Of a DNA stretch of 64,000 bases, positions 1-9,156 are shown one piece after another (position 1 is the first letter of the stretch; the number at the start of each line of letters is the position of its first letter). The stretch is from CAYJFG01 sp051881695 (lineage in GTDB: Bacteria; Bacillota; Clostridia; Oscillospirales; Acutalibacteraceae). The position numbers and the translations under genes were made by a program. The notes under the pieces were generated by a model. The model did no database searches, was not told the DNA's origin, and was given only the letters and a program-made list of their open reading frames with translations. The stretch covers positions 290,510-354,509 of the forward strand of contig JBJEQJ010000020.1 in assembly GCA_051881695.1 (NCBI GenBank), written 5' to 3'.

Positions 1-1
1 C

Positions 2-1600
2 AAAAGCACATTCATCAACAAGTTGCTTAACAGAGAATTTTTACCGACGGGTAATCTTCCGACAACAGCTATGCTTACAAAGATAAGATACAATCCGAAG
101 GAAATGCTTGTTCTTTTTGATTATAAGGGCAACAAAAAGAGAACTATGCCGTTGTCTGAAAAATCATGGGACGGTCTTACAGCCGATATGAACGGTGCTG
201 ACCCCGAGGGCGTAGTACTTGCAGGCATAAATTCCCCGTGGCTCCGCGCAACCGGTATAGAGATTGAGGATACTCCCGGAGCAGGCGATCTCGAAGAAAA
301 GCGTGCAAGAATTACGGGAGAAGCACTACAATGTGACGACGGCGCAATTATCACAATCAGCGCAACCGCCGCAATGAGTATGAGCGAAACGCTTTTTATT
401 GAACAGCGTTTAATCTCTCCGAAAACACCGTATCTTATGGTGATAATCACAAAGCTTGACAGAGTTCCTCTTTCGGAAAGGGCAGGCATAATAGAATATG
501 TCAAAAGTAAGCTTAAGCAATGGAAACGTGAAATCCCTGTTTTTGTTCCGTACGATACAGAGATGCCTGACGACAGCTACAAGGATATTATCGGTCTTGA
601 TAGCGTCAAGGCTGAAATTGAACGCTGGGTAAATGATCCACAGCGTATCAGCCTGACGGAGGAATGGATTGCACAGCGTATTTTATCCGTAATGGATGCA
701 GCTCTTGCTTCTTTGAAGGAGCAGAGACTGCTTATTCAGGCTGACGAGGATAAAAGAAACGAATTGATTGAACAAAAGAAGGTCAAGCTTTCAGGTGCAT
801 CGGTTGTGTGGGATAATTTACGTCTTGAAATGCTCAAAAGATGCAGTAATTGCTACACAAAACTGCTCGGAATTGTAGAAGATAATAAGACGAAAATCAC
901 AGAGCGTCTGCAATATGAGGCTTCTCACGCAGGTAATCCCGAAAAATGGTGGAAGGAGGATTACCCGTACAGACTTAAGGTTGAGATTATGAATATGTCC
1001 ACCGGTGTTGAAAACCTTGTTTCAAGAACAATAACGGAAGACATCAGATGGCTCAATATGTCACTGAATAATCAGTTTAAAACCCAGATAATGCTTGAGC
1101 AAGACGACGCTGCCGAAGATGTAAGAAAGTCCTTTGACGATATTCAGTCCGGTGAACAGATAGAATTTGAGGACATAGGCAAAAAACGTAATATGGTGAG
1201 AGTTGGTACTGCTGCATTAACGGTAGCCGGATATTGTGTGTCCTTTGCACTCGGAGCAATGCCGATTATCGCTTCCATTGGCATAGGAACGGGTAGCTCG
1301 ATAATCACCGAAAAGATATTCAAGGGAAAAATTGAAAAACAGCAGGCTGTTCTTAAAGATGTAATAGCAAAAAATGTTCCCGAGGTTATTGACAACGCTA
1401 CAGCACAAACAGAGGAACGCATCAAGATGAAGTACGAGGAAATTATAGAATCCGCAAGAGAAAAAGAGGATTCCTGGATGGCAGCCCAGAACGAAGCAAT
1501 CGAAAACAGTGTCAAAATCACTGATTCAAAGGGCAAGGAAACTCTTGAAAATAATATTGCTGATTTTGAGCATTTATATGCCAGAATTCAAAAAGCATAA
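2..1600 (+). CDS. dynamin-like GTPase, 5' end cut by the window
   Basis: The reading frame is already open at base 2, where Lys-Ser-Thr of a P-loop (GKST) is read, so the true start lies before the window; the TTG at 23 is internal. Further G motifs follow: DTPG near nucleotide 268 and TKLD (G4) near 448. A long charged helical region follows, then a hydrophobic stretch (about nucleotides 1200-1310, Gly/Ala/Ile rich) that could be the membrane paddle, then another helical tail. This layout is that of bacterial dynamin-like proteins, which bind and remodel membranes on GTP hydrolysis. It lies 27 bases before the next dynamin gene and is probably in the same operon. Family confident; cellular role unknown. 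Confidence 0.85.
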   Translation, partial: KSTFINKLLNREFLPTGNLPTTAMLTKIRYNPKEMLVLFDYKGNKKRTMPLSEKSWDGLTADMNGADPEGVVLAGINSPWLRATGIEIEDTPGAGDLEEKRARITGEALQCDDGAIITISATAAMSMSETLFIEQRLISPKTPYLMVIITKLDRVPLSERAGIIEYVKSKLKQWKREIPVFVPYDTEMPDDSYKDIIGLDSVKAEIERWVNDPQRISLTEEWIAQRILSVMDAALASLKEQRLLIQADEDKRNELIEQKKVKLSGASVVWDNLRLEMLKRCSNCYTKLLGIVEDNKTKITERLQYEASHAGNPEKWWKEDYPYRLKVEIMNMSTGVENLVSRTITEDIRWLNMSLNNQFKTQIMLEQDDAAEDVRKSFDDIQSGEQIEFEDIGKKRNMVRVGTAALTVAGYCVSFALGAMPIIASIGIGTGSSIITEKIFKGKIEKQQAVLKDVIAKNVPEVIDNATAQTEERIKMKYEEIIESAREKEDSWMAAQNEAIENSVKITDSKGKETLENNIADFEHLYARIQKA

Positions 1601-1627
1601 ACTTTAAAAAACGGAGGTACATAAAAA

Positions 1628-3670
1628 ATGAGTGCAAATCAAAATATGGGCGCACAGAATTACGAGCCATTTAAGAAAAAACAAATTCGTCTTGCTGAAA
1701 TTACAAAGGCTTCAACCGAGGTTGTCAAGAAGCTGAATATGGATAATTATGCCGAAAATCTCAAGGCTCTTGAAGGCAAGATAAATAACGACAGCTTTAA
1801 AATCCAGATTGTCGGAACCTTCAAAAACGGCAAAAGTACATTTATAAATTCATTTTTGGGAGAGGAAATTCTTCCTGCCTACACTCTGCCGTGTACAGCT
1901 GTTATCAACGAGGTTAAATACGGCGAAAAGAAGAGAGCTGTTTTGCACTTCTGCAATCCCATAACCGACGAAATGCGTATTACCGATGTACCGGATCCGG
2001 CATTGGCACATATGAAAAAGTACAATATGAAGAACATTCCGCCGATGGAAATTCCCTATGACAAAATGGAAGACTATGTTGTTATTCCCGTGGGTAAGGA
2101 TCAGGCGGAAGCAATCAAGGAAACTCCGTTTGAAAAGGTTGAGCTTTTCTGGCCTATGGATTTGCTCAAAAACGGTGTTGAAATCATCGACACGCCCGGT
2201 CTTAATGAAGCCGAGTCAAGAACAAAGGTAACAATGGAGTACCTCAGAAAAGCCGACGCCATAATTTTTCTTCTCGTTGCCGATAAGCTTTGCAGTCAGG
2301 ACGAAATGGAGTTTGTGGAATATAACCTCAAGGGCAACGGCTTTGATAATCCGTTTTTTGTTATAAATAAATTCGACGTTGTCAGAGAAAGAGAAAGACC
2401 GACAATAAAAACATTTGCGCAGGGAAAGCTCAGCGGATACACAAATATGGGCAACAGCGGCTTTTTCTATGTATCTGCTCTTGACGCTCTTGACGGAAAG
2501 ATTGACGGAAATGAACAGATGTACCGCTCATCGGGAATGCCCGAATTTGAAAGCCGCCTTTCCGAGTTCCTGACCAAAGAAAAGGGTATGTCAAAGCTTT
2601 CTCAGCCTGCAAAAGAAATAAAGCGGATTCTGAATACAGAGGCACTGGATAAGATTATACCTCAGCAGCGTGCTATGCTTGAATCCTCCCTTGATGACGT
2701 AAAGAAAAGATACGAAAACGTAAAGCCTAAGCTGAAGGATTTGCAGACAAAGAAAAACAATATCAAGGAGCGTCTTGAACAAAAAATAGAAATGGCTATA
2801 CCCGATATTAAGAAATGTGTTACCCAGAATATGAGCAACCTTATTTCAAGCATACCGGTCTGGTGTAATCAATGTGAGCCTAAAACCTCTATCGGTTTAG
2901 GAACTAACGAAGAAAAGATAAAAAAAGCTGCTAAAGAAGTAGCTGCATACGCAAATGAAAAAATGGAAAAATATCAGCTTGATTGGAAAAACAACACTCT
3001 TACTCCTTTGATTGATGAAAAAGTCAAAGAGGTTTTCGGTTCGATTGAATCTGATGTAGCAAAATTCTTTGGGGAAATCGACAGTATTCAGGTTGAGGTT
3101 TCCGGTCAGAAAAACATTAAATCAAGCGATGTTCCCACCTGGCAGCGTGTTGCAAGCGTTGTGGGGGGACTGGCAATCGGAAACTTAGGGTTAGCTGTAT
3201 CCGGAGGAGTAAACGGATTAAGCAAGGACCTTGCCAAAACTATTGGACTTCAGGCAGGCGCCGGTGCCATTCTCGGACTTCTCGGTTTGATTAATCCCGC
3301 CACCATTTTAGGAGTATGGCTGTTAGGTGGCGCATTCGGCATATTTAAGGGTAACAAAAATGCAATGATAAAAATAAAAAGCTCCGTATCCGATGAAATG
3401 ATCAAGCAGCTTAATTCACATAAAGAAGAAAACATAAACTCTGTAATTTCCGCAGCGTCTAAAGCATTTGAGGAGCTTGCCGAAACAGTAACAAGCGCTG
3501 TTGACATTGAAATCAAAGAGATAGAAAAGCAGATTCAGACCGTAATGAATGAGCTGCAAAAAGGTCAGAGCAACGTTGACGCTAAAAAAGCGGAGCTTAA
3601 TGCATGTGAAAAAGAGGTTAAGCGCCTTATTTCCGAAACCGATAACTTCGTAATGGATTTGTTGGGTTGA
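1628..3670 (+). CDS. dynamin-like GTPase
   Basis: A 680-residue protein with a full GTPase signature: P-loop starting at G63 (GTFKNGKST), DTPG at 188-191 and NKFD at 247-250. Two long helical regions flank a hydrophobic segment of about residues 505-580 (Gly/Leu/Ile rich), the expected membrane-inserting paddle. The start has a GGAGG site 8 bases upstream. It is a close paralogue of the N-terminal half of the next gene; 337 bp (2216-2552) are identical in both. Bacterial dynamins usually act as pairs or hetero-oligomers at membranes, so the tandem arrangement suggests a multi-subunit assembly (inference). It could act in membrane repair, vesiculation or phage defence; the sequence does not decide. 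Confidence 0.88.
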   Translation: MSANQNMGAQNYEPFKKKQIRLAEITKASTEVVKKLNMDNYAENLKALEGKINNDSFKIQIVGTFKNGKSTFINSFLGEEILPAYTLPCTAVINEVKYGEKKRAVLHFCNPITDEMRITDVPDPALAHMKKYNMKNIPPMEIPYDKMEDYVVIPVGKDQAEAIKETPFEKVELFWPMDLLKNGVEIIDTPGLNEAESRTKVTMEYLRKADAIIFLLVADKLCSQDEMEFVEYNLKGNGFDNPFFVINKFDVVRERERPTIKTFAQGKLSGYTNMGNSGFFYVSALDALDGKIDGNEQMYRSSGMPEFESRLSEFLTKEKGMSKLSQPAKEIKRILNTEALDKIIPQQRAMLESSLDDVKKRYENVKPKLKDLQTKKNNIKERLEQKIEMAIPDIKKCVTQNMSNLISSIPVWCNQCEPKTSIGLGTNEEKIKKAAKEVAAYANEKMEKYQLDWKNNTLTPLIDEKVKEVFGSIESDVAKFFGEIDSIQVEVSGQKNIKSSDVPTWQRVASVVGGLAIGNLGLAVSGGVNGLSKDLAKTIGLQAGAGAILGLLGLINPATILGVWLLGGAFGIFKGNKNAMIKIKSSVSDEMIKQLNSHKEENINSVISAASKAFEELAETVTSAVDIEIKEIEKQIQTVMNELQKGQSNVDAKKAELNACEKEVKRLISETDNFVMDLLG

Positions 3671-3681
3671 TTGATACTTTT

Positions 3682-3716
3682 CGTACTGCCGTGCTATAGC
3701 TTTGCACGGCAGTACG
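3682..3716 (+). other. perfect 13-bp hairpin between dynamin genes
   Basis: CGTACTGCCGTGC and its exact complement are separated by 9 bases, between the stop of one dynamin gene and the ribosome binding site (AGGAGG) of the next. No T-run follows on the + strand, so it is more likely an mRNA processing or stability element, or a weak attenuator, than a strong terminator. Confidence 0.6.
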
Positions 3717-3738
3717 CCGCATAAGTTAGGAGGGAAAA

Positions 3739-6700
3739 ATGAGAGTCAGTCAAAATAGCGGCTCAAAATATAACGAGTCCTTTAAGGAAAAACAAATTCT
3801 AATGGCCGGATTTGCAGGAGCGTTAAACGAGATACTCAAGTCTGCTGAATGTAAAATGAATAATGACACCTATAGAATACTGATAGCAGGTAGATATTGT
3901 ACCGGCAAGAGTACCTTTATAAATTCTTTGTTGGGAGAGAAGGTTCTGCCAACCTACACCTTGCCGTATACTGCTGTTATTAACGAGGTTAAATACGGTG
4001 AAAAAAAGCGCGCTGTTTTGCACTTCTGCAACCCCATAACAGAAGAAATGAGGATTTCCGACTTACCGGCTCCTGTACTTGCTCATATGAATAAGTACAA
4101 TATGAAAAATATTCCGCCAATGGAAATTCCCTACGACAAAATGTACGAGTATGTGGTTATTTCCATAGGCAAGGATCTGGCAGAAGCGTTTAAGGAACCT
4201 CCGTTTGAAAAGGTGGAGCTGTTTTGGCCTATGGATTTGCTCAAAAACGGTGTTGAAATCATCGACTCGCCCGGTCTTAACGAGGCTGAATCAAGAACAA
4301 AGGTAACAATGGAGTACCTCAGAAAAGCCGACGCCATAATTTTTCTTCTCGTTGCCGATAAGCTTTGCAGTCAGGACGAAATGGAGTTTGTGGAATATAA
4401 CCTCAAGGGCAACGGCTTTGATAATCCGTTTTTTGTTATAAATAAATTCGACGTTGTCAGAGAAAGAGAAAGACCGACAATAAAAACATTTGCGCAGGGA
4501 AAGCTCAGCGGATACACAAATATGGGCAACAGCGGCTTTTTCTATGTATCTGCTCTTGACGCTCTTGACGGAAAGATTGACGGAAATGAACAGATGTACC
4601 GCTCATCGGGAATGCCCGAATTTGAAAAGTGCCTTTCCGAGTTTTTGAACAAAGAGCTTCCTAAACAAAACTCTATGCTTAATTCTTCGCCTGATGAAGT
4701 AAAGAAAAAGTACGAAACGATAAAGCCAAAGCTTGACAATCTGCAAAGAAAAAAAGAAAACCTAAAGCTTAAGCTGCAAAACAAAGAGCAGATGGCTTTG
4801 TCTGATATAGAAAAATGCGCTGTTCAGAATATGAGCAACCTTATTTCAAGCATTCCCGGCTGGTGCAGACAGGCACAGCCTAAAACGAATTTAGGCTTGG
4901 GTTGGAATAATGAAAAGGTAAAAAAGGTGGCTGAGGAAATCGCCGAGATTACCAATGACAAGCTGGAGAAATCCCAGCTTGACTGGAAAAACAAAACTCT
5001 TTTACCGCTTATTGAGACGAAAATTAACGAGGTATTCGGCTCGGTTGAATCGGATGCAGCAAAATTTTTCGAGGAAATAGACAAGATTCAGGCTGATATT
5101 ACCGACAGTGAGCTTAAAGCGAATGATGTAAAAACCTGGCAGCGTATAATTGGAACTGCAGGAGGACTCAAAATAGGCGATGCCGATTTGTCAGCCACCG
5201 CAGACATAAACGAATTAAGTAAGGAACTGGCAAAAGAACTGGGCTCTGAGATAGGCGCAGGCTTTGTTCTCAGCTTATTGGGATTATTTAATCCCGTTAC
5301 CATTGTTTTAACACTTCTCGCAGCAGGTTTGTTTAATATGTGGAAAGGTCACAGCAACGCGGATGATAAAATCAAAACCTCTGTTTCCGAGCAAATGGTC
5401 GCTTCTCTTACATCAAAAAGGGATGAATTTGTTAATAATATAACCGACAATGTAAAGGCTGCATTTGATAAGCTCACAGACACCGTAATTGAAGCTGTTG
5501 ACATTGAAATCAAAAAATTTGATAAGTGCAATTCCAAGTTTTTGAACAAAGAAATGAGCATAAAACCACAAAAGAGGAAGGAAATGAACAATATGAACAG
5601 GACAACAAACAATAACAGCGTCATAGATCTTGATGAATATATCGGCTTAGCTAAAGAAATCATCAATCGCTATGAGTGGAATCCCGAAGAGGAAAATAAC
5701 CTCAGAAAAAGACTTAGCATAATTGAGGAAAAGCATAACGACAAAAAGCTTAACTTAAGTATAATAGGTGAATTTTCGGTGGGCAAAAGTACCTTTATTA
5801 ACGCACTCTTAAGACAGGAACTGTTGTCATCGGGTATTATTCAGGGTACTACAACAGTGCCGACGATTATAGAATCCTCAAATGACTGCTCAATAGTGCT
5901 TACATCTAAGAAAAAAAGAACCGACAGACGCTATTACAAAAATATCAAAAGTATGAGCAATGCACTTGCCGAAGCAACCTCATCCTCGGAAAGCACAAAG
6001 AACCTCGACAAAATTTCTGTGTATATGCCGGCGAAGAGTGATGTTTTTAAAGAAATCAGAATCATTGATACACCCGGCACAAATTCCACCGAGGCTTGGC
6101 ATACCGAAACTACAGAGCGGGCAATCAGGGAGTTGTCGGATGCGTCAATCGTTCTGATAGATGCAAATAAGATACTTCCAGAAACGCAGATTGCTTTCAT
6201 AAGGAATAACCTTGAGGACGTTATACATCAATGTATTTTTGTATTAACAAAAATTGATTTGGTTCGTCCGAGAGAGCGCAATATGGTAATAGAAGCCGTA
6301 AAGCAAAAGCTATCTTATCTGTTCAATATTGACAACCCCTTTGTAATACCGTATTCGTCCTTACATGTGCTTGAAAACAGCGGAGTTAATATTGACTTAG
6401 GCAGCCGTTTTGCAAAGGATGAACAGCTGCTTGAAATGTCGTTTGAGAATGAAGCAGCTCTCTATGAAGAAATTTCAGCTAAAAAAGCAGTTGCACAGAG
6501 CAAAAAGCTTATATCACTGCTTGAAGAAATGTATACAAGCTTAGGCGAAAAAATTGACGGGGTTTCAAAGGATTACGAGGAAGAGCGCAAGATTATTGAG
6601 CGTACAAAAAGCGTTGACTTAAATAAATTCGTAAATTCTCAGATTGATGTCAGAACAAAGCCTCTGAAAAGCAAGGGCGAAGAGATTAAATGCAATATTC

Positions 6701-7488
6701 TTGCCGCAACAGATAAAGCTATCGAAGACGGTAAAAACGGAATTTACTGGGAAATTAACTCTTGCAAAACGGTTGACGCAGTAAAAAGCTATCTTGACAA
6801 TCGTTTCAGCGAGGATTGCAGTTCCTGCGGTAAAAGAATCCTCAACAAAACCTATGAAGATGAGCTAAAAGCACTTGATGACGAGTTAATATCTCAGATT
6901 GAGCATTTTAATAGTGATTTTAAAAAGAATTACGAAAATCTCGGCTTACTTGCCATGAAAGAACAGAAGGTATCATTAAGCAGTAATTTGGCAAAAACCA
7001 AAATCTCCGGTGCGTCCGCAAGCAACGTCAGCATAACCGTTTCCAAATTATCATCCGACAGAAACAAAAAGCTCGGAGGAGGAGCGGCGGCAGGGGCGGC
7101 TATAGGAACGGCTATATTACCCGGCGCGGGAACAATTGCGGGAGCGTTTCTCGGCGCTATAGGCGGCTGGCTTTTCGCGCCCGATCTGTCAAATATAAAG
7201 GCAAAGGCAAAAGAGGATATCAAAGGTCCTATGGACAATTATTTTGAAAATGTAAAAAAAGCTATAGTGGGGGCTGTTAACGACTATATCTGCGATACGT
7301 CTGATATTTTCAGAAACGAGGCTCAAAGGTATCTTTCAGAGTACAACGCTTTTGTGAATGAAAAAATTAAGGAAAACAACAGGCAAAAGGAAGAAATAGA
7401 CCGAAAGCTGAAAACAGTCTACTCAGATAGAAACAGAATAAATACTGCCAAAAATAAATTATCGGCAGCAAAAGAACAGCTCAAATAA
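3739..7488 (+). CDS. double dynamin-like GTPase (fusion of two dynamin modules)
   Basis: A 1249-residue protein containing two complete GTPase modules. Module 1 (about 1-610) has its P-loop from G51 (GRYCTGKST), DSPG at 176-179 (Ser replaces the usual Thr of DTPG) and NKFD at 235-238; it is a paralogue of the upstream gene. Module 2 (about 616-1249) has its P-loop from G677 (GEFSVGKST), DTPG at 777-780, TKID at 837-840, and a Gly/Ala-rich membrane segment near 1113-1155. At the join, AGAGGAAGG precedes an in-frame ATG at 5584 (Met616) with good spacing, so module 2 may once have been, or may still be, a separate gene. Module 1 stops short of the C-terminal coiled coil seen in its paralogue, which fits a deletion that fused two genes. 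Double-headed bacterial dynamins such as DynA are known. Confidence 0.88.
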   Translation: MRVSQNSGSKYNESFKEKQILMAGFAGALNEILKSAECKMNNDTYRILIAGRYCTGKSTFINSLLGEKVLPTYTLPYTAVINEVKYGEKKRAVLHFCNPITEEMRISDLPAPVLAHMNKYNMKNIPPMEIPYDKMYEYVVISIGKDLAEAFKEPPFEKVELFWPMDLLKNGVEIIDSPGLNEAESRTKVTMEYLRKADAIIFLLVADKLCSQDEMEFVEYNLKGNGFDNPFFVINKFDVVRERERPTIKTFAQGKLSGYTNMGNSGFFYVSALDALDGKIDGNEQMYRSSGMPEFEKCLSEFLNKELPKQNSMLNSSPDEVKKKYETIKPKLDNLQRKKENLKLKLQNKEQMALSDIEKCAVQNMSNLISSIPGWCRQAQPKTNLGLGWNNEKVKKVAEEIAEITNDKLEKSQLDWKNKTLLPLIETKINEVFGSVESDAAKFFEEIDKIQADITDSELKANDVKTWQRIIGTAGGLKIGDADLSATADINELSKELAKELGSEIGAGFVLSLLGLFNPVTIVLTLLAAGLFNMWKGHSNADDKIKTSVSEQMVASLTSKRDEFVNNITDNVKAAFDKLTDTVIEAVDIEIKKFDKCNSKFLNKEMSIKPQKRKEMNNMNRTTNNNSVIDLDEYIGLAKEIINRYEWNPEEENNLRKRLSIIEEKHNDKKLNLSIIGEFSVGKSTFINALLRQELLSSGIIQGTTTVPTIIESSNDCSIVLTSKKKRTDRRYYKNIKSMSNALAEATSSSESTKNLDKISVYMPAKSDVFKEIRIIDTPGTNSTEAWHTETTERAIRELSDASIVLIDANKILPETQIAFIRNNLEDVIHQCIFVLTKIDLVRPRERNMVIEAVKQKLSYLFNIDNPFVIPYSSLHVLENSGVNIDLGSRFAKDEQLLEMSFENEAALYEEISAKKAVAQSKKLISLLEEMYTSLGEKIDGVSKDYEEERKIIERTKSVDLNKFVNSQIDVRTKPLKSKGEEIKCNILAATDKAIEDGKNGIYWEINSCKTVDAVKSYLDNRFSEDCSSCGKRILNKTYEDELKALDDELISQIEHFNSDFKKNYENLGLLAMKEQKVSLSSNLAKTKISGASASNVSITVSKLSSDRNKKLGGGAAAGAAIGTAILPGAGTIAGAFLGAIGGWLFAPDLSNIKAKAKEDIKGPMDNYFENVKKAIVGAVNDYICDTSDIFRNEAQRYLSEYNAFVNEKIKENNRQKEEIDRKLKTVYSDRNRINTAKNKLSAAKEQLK
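5570..5586 (+). promoter_or_regulatory. internal ribosome binding site and ATG inside the dynamin fusion
   Basis: The purine-rich stretch AGAGGAAGG lies immediately upstream of an in-frame ATG at 5584, exactly at the boundary between the two dynamin modules. It would allow separate translation of a 634-residue module 2. It may be a relic of the gene fusion or a working internal start; sequence alone cannot tell. Confidence 0.5.
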
Positions 7489-7505
7489 CTAACGGAGGAA
7501 TAATT

Positions 7506-8027
7506 ATGAGCAATATTTCAGAATTTGAAGGCTACTGGGACAGGTTTACCGACAGACTCAGAGGCACATTGATGAATGAATCAAAAAAGCAGACAATCTC
7601 ATACAGCGTAGCGAGCATACTCCTCAGCGATGCGCTGATGTCATGGAGCTTATCCTATGACGATTGCGGAGCGTGGCTTTTGAGGTTAAAATCCGAAGAC
7701 CCTCGGAAGGGTGAATTGGTATCTCGTATTTTATCCAACGATATAAAATTCACAGAAATTGAGCCTAAAAAAGCAATGCCACCTGCCGCAAAAGTAATTG
7801 CACCTGCCGCCGGAGCGGCATTAGGCTTTGGTATCTCTCACGCACTCGGCGCAGGGGTATTAGTTCAGCTTATTTCCACGGTTCTGCCTGCCACACTTAT
7901 CTATCCGGCAACAAATTCCGTGGACAAAATGATGACTGAAAACAACAAGTCCGCCCTTATTGACGATTATATGGCTCAGCTTGAAAAGTACAAGAGGAGC
8001 GTAGTATCCGTACTCAGCGACTGCTAA
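7506..8027 (+). CDS. small membrane protein next to the dynamins, unknown function
   Basis: A 173-residue protein that I do not recognise. Residues 1-85 are polar with aromatic residues (GYWDRF near the start); residues about 92-135 are Ala/Gly/Leu rich and long enough for a membrane hairpin; the C-terminus is short and polar. The start follows ACGGAGG by about 8 bases. It begins 18 bases after the double dynamin and is probably co-transcribed. A likely role is a membrane partner of the GTPases (inference from position and the hydrophobic segment only). Confidence 0.7.
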   Translation: MSNISEFEGYWDRFTDRLRGTLMNESKKQTISYSVASILLSDALMSWSLSYDDCGAWLLRLKSEDPRKGELVSRILSNDIKFTEIEPKKAMPPAAKVIAPAAGAALGFGISHALGAGVLVQLISTVLPATLIYPATNSVDKMMTENNKSALIDDYMAQLEKYKRSVVSVLSDC

Positions 8028-8167
8028 AAAATAAAAGGCGGGAATAGAGTGTGCCTGCCGTAGTATGATTATCATAGAAATAATAGCCTTAATTTACCGA
8101 TACAAAAAGAAGCATTAAGAAGCCGATAACAGCTGAAAATTAAGGAAAGACTGTAGAGGTAAAAATT

Positions 8168-8550
8168 ATGACCGAACAAAAGAGAATTGAAAACAATCGC
8201 AGTTTCATCAAACGCTGCATCGGGCGTCTTATAAATTATATCAAAACTGAGTTGCCCGAAAAGGGTACGTTTACTACGCATATTCTTTGCTATGATGAGC
8301 CGGTCAGTAAAAACGAGATGAGAATGGCAATAATGCCCGATTCGCTTGATGTTGAAAGCTCACGTAGACTGAAGCTTGCCGTGGCTGTGGGCGATTCGGG
8401 CTATCAGGTTTAAAACTATATGAAAAAGGCTCAAACAGCGAAATCATCGAGTATCTTCAGCAGGAAAATACGGCTGAGATTTTCCTCTAAAGGCTTATGC
8501 AGCTTGACAAAGAAGCCGAGGATAAAAAAGGCGAATACCCGTTTTATTAA
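8168..8550 (+). pseudogene. decayed gene, frameshifted and interrupted by a stop
   Basis: The first 81 codons (8168-8413) form an open frame. Just before its stop the coding signal moves to another frame: from about 8408 the new frame reads on through LYEKGSNSEIIEYLQQ, meets one TAA near 8488 and continues to KKGEYPFY and a final TAA at 8548. One frameshift plus one in-frame stop give a broken gene of about 125 codons. The last part has a second, more decayed copy at 9789-9890. The product family is not recognised. Confidence 0.65.
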
Positions 8551-8595
8551 AAATCTATAACAATTATTAAGGAGTAAAAATTATGAGCAAGAATT
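8533..8595 (+). repeat. 63-bp direct repeat, copy A
   Basis: These 63 bases are identical to 9872-9934. The block covers the last codons of a decayed gene, the intergenic spacer with the ribosome binding site AAGGAG, and the first codons (MSKN) of the following gene. The two following genes are otherwise unrelated, so the block marks duplication of a junction, not of the whole gene. Confidence 0.9.
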
Positions 8596-8921
8596 CTACG
8601 CTTGAAATGGTTAAAAAAGCGGCAAGGCTTGCGGCTTCGATTGATTGGGGCAATAAAAAATACAATGAAAGGGTGCGGCAGGAAAAGGGCGAGGACTTTA
8701 CCTTTTTAAAAGGAGAACGGGTGATTGCTGTAGCCGATGTTCACGAGGAATTTCAAACTCCTATTCAAGAGGGAGAAGTTCTTACTATTAGTTCATATGA
8801 TTTAAATCACGACACATATTCCTTTGAAGAAATTGCGCCAATGCATATTCCGTATCTCGGAGAGAAAAATTTGAAAGAACAACGCTATGAATCCCGTTAT
8901 TTTAAAAAATATGAAAAATAA
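8583..8921 (+). CDS. hypothetical protein, 112 residues
   Basis: Not recognised. A soluble, charged protein with a short N-terminal helix (about 5-20) and a compact mixed region containing GERVIAVADVHEEF (about 43-56) and aromatic residues toward the C-terminus. The start follows AAGGAG with 8-9 bases spacing. Its promoter-proximal sequence is the 63-bp repeat also found in front of the NADAR-like gene at 9922, so it may share regulation with it. Weak resemblance to small beta-barrel (SH3-like) immunity or adaptor proteins is possible but unproven. Confidence 0.6.
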   Translation: MSKNSTLEMVKKAARLAASIDWGNKKYNERVRQEKGEDFTFLKGERVIAVADVHEEFQTPIQEGEVLTISSYDLNHDTYSFEEIAPMHIPYLGEKNLKEQRYESRYFKKYEK

Positions 8922-8994
8922 TGCTCCCGATAATATTAAATTTTAGGCATAGACAAAACATCGCTTAAAAACCGGAGAATGAAACGGAGGCACT

Positions 8995-9156
8995 ATGCAA
9001 AAATTGATATCAGACATTATGGGACTTGCAGGAATGTTATACGGCATTGACGGCATCCCGAATTGCCTGTCTGATTCTCTCTGCCAAAAAGAGTTGATCG
9101 GCAGGATCACATCAGATTATATATCTTGTTTAAGCGATGAGGAGGACTTCATATGA
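8995..9156 (+). CDS. small ORF (53 residues) overlapping the next gene
   Basis: ATG at 8995 follows ACGGAGG with ideal spacing, and the frame runs 53 codons to a TGA that overlaps the next ATG (ATGA at 9153). The ribosome binding site and the overlap argue for a translated, coupled gene. The product begins MQKLISDIMGLAGMLYGI, has three cysteines, and ends in an acidic stretch (LSDEEDF). No family recognised. It may be a real small protein or a leader peptide for the downstream Sel1 protein. Confidence 0.55.
   Translation: MQKLISDIMGLAGMLYGIDGIPNCLSDSLCQKELIGRITSDYISCLSDEEDFI

Noticed and set aside
6930..7238. 102-codon open frame on the - strand inside the double dynamin
   Set aside because: It is antisense to the Gly/Ala-rich membrane segment of a clear gene; low-complexity composition explains the absence of stops.
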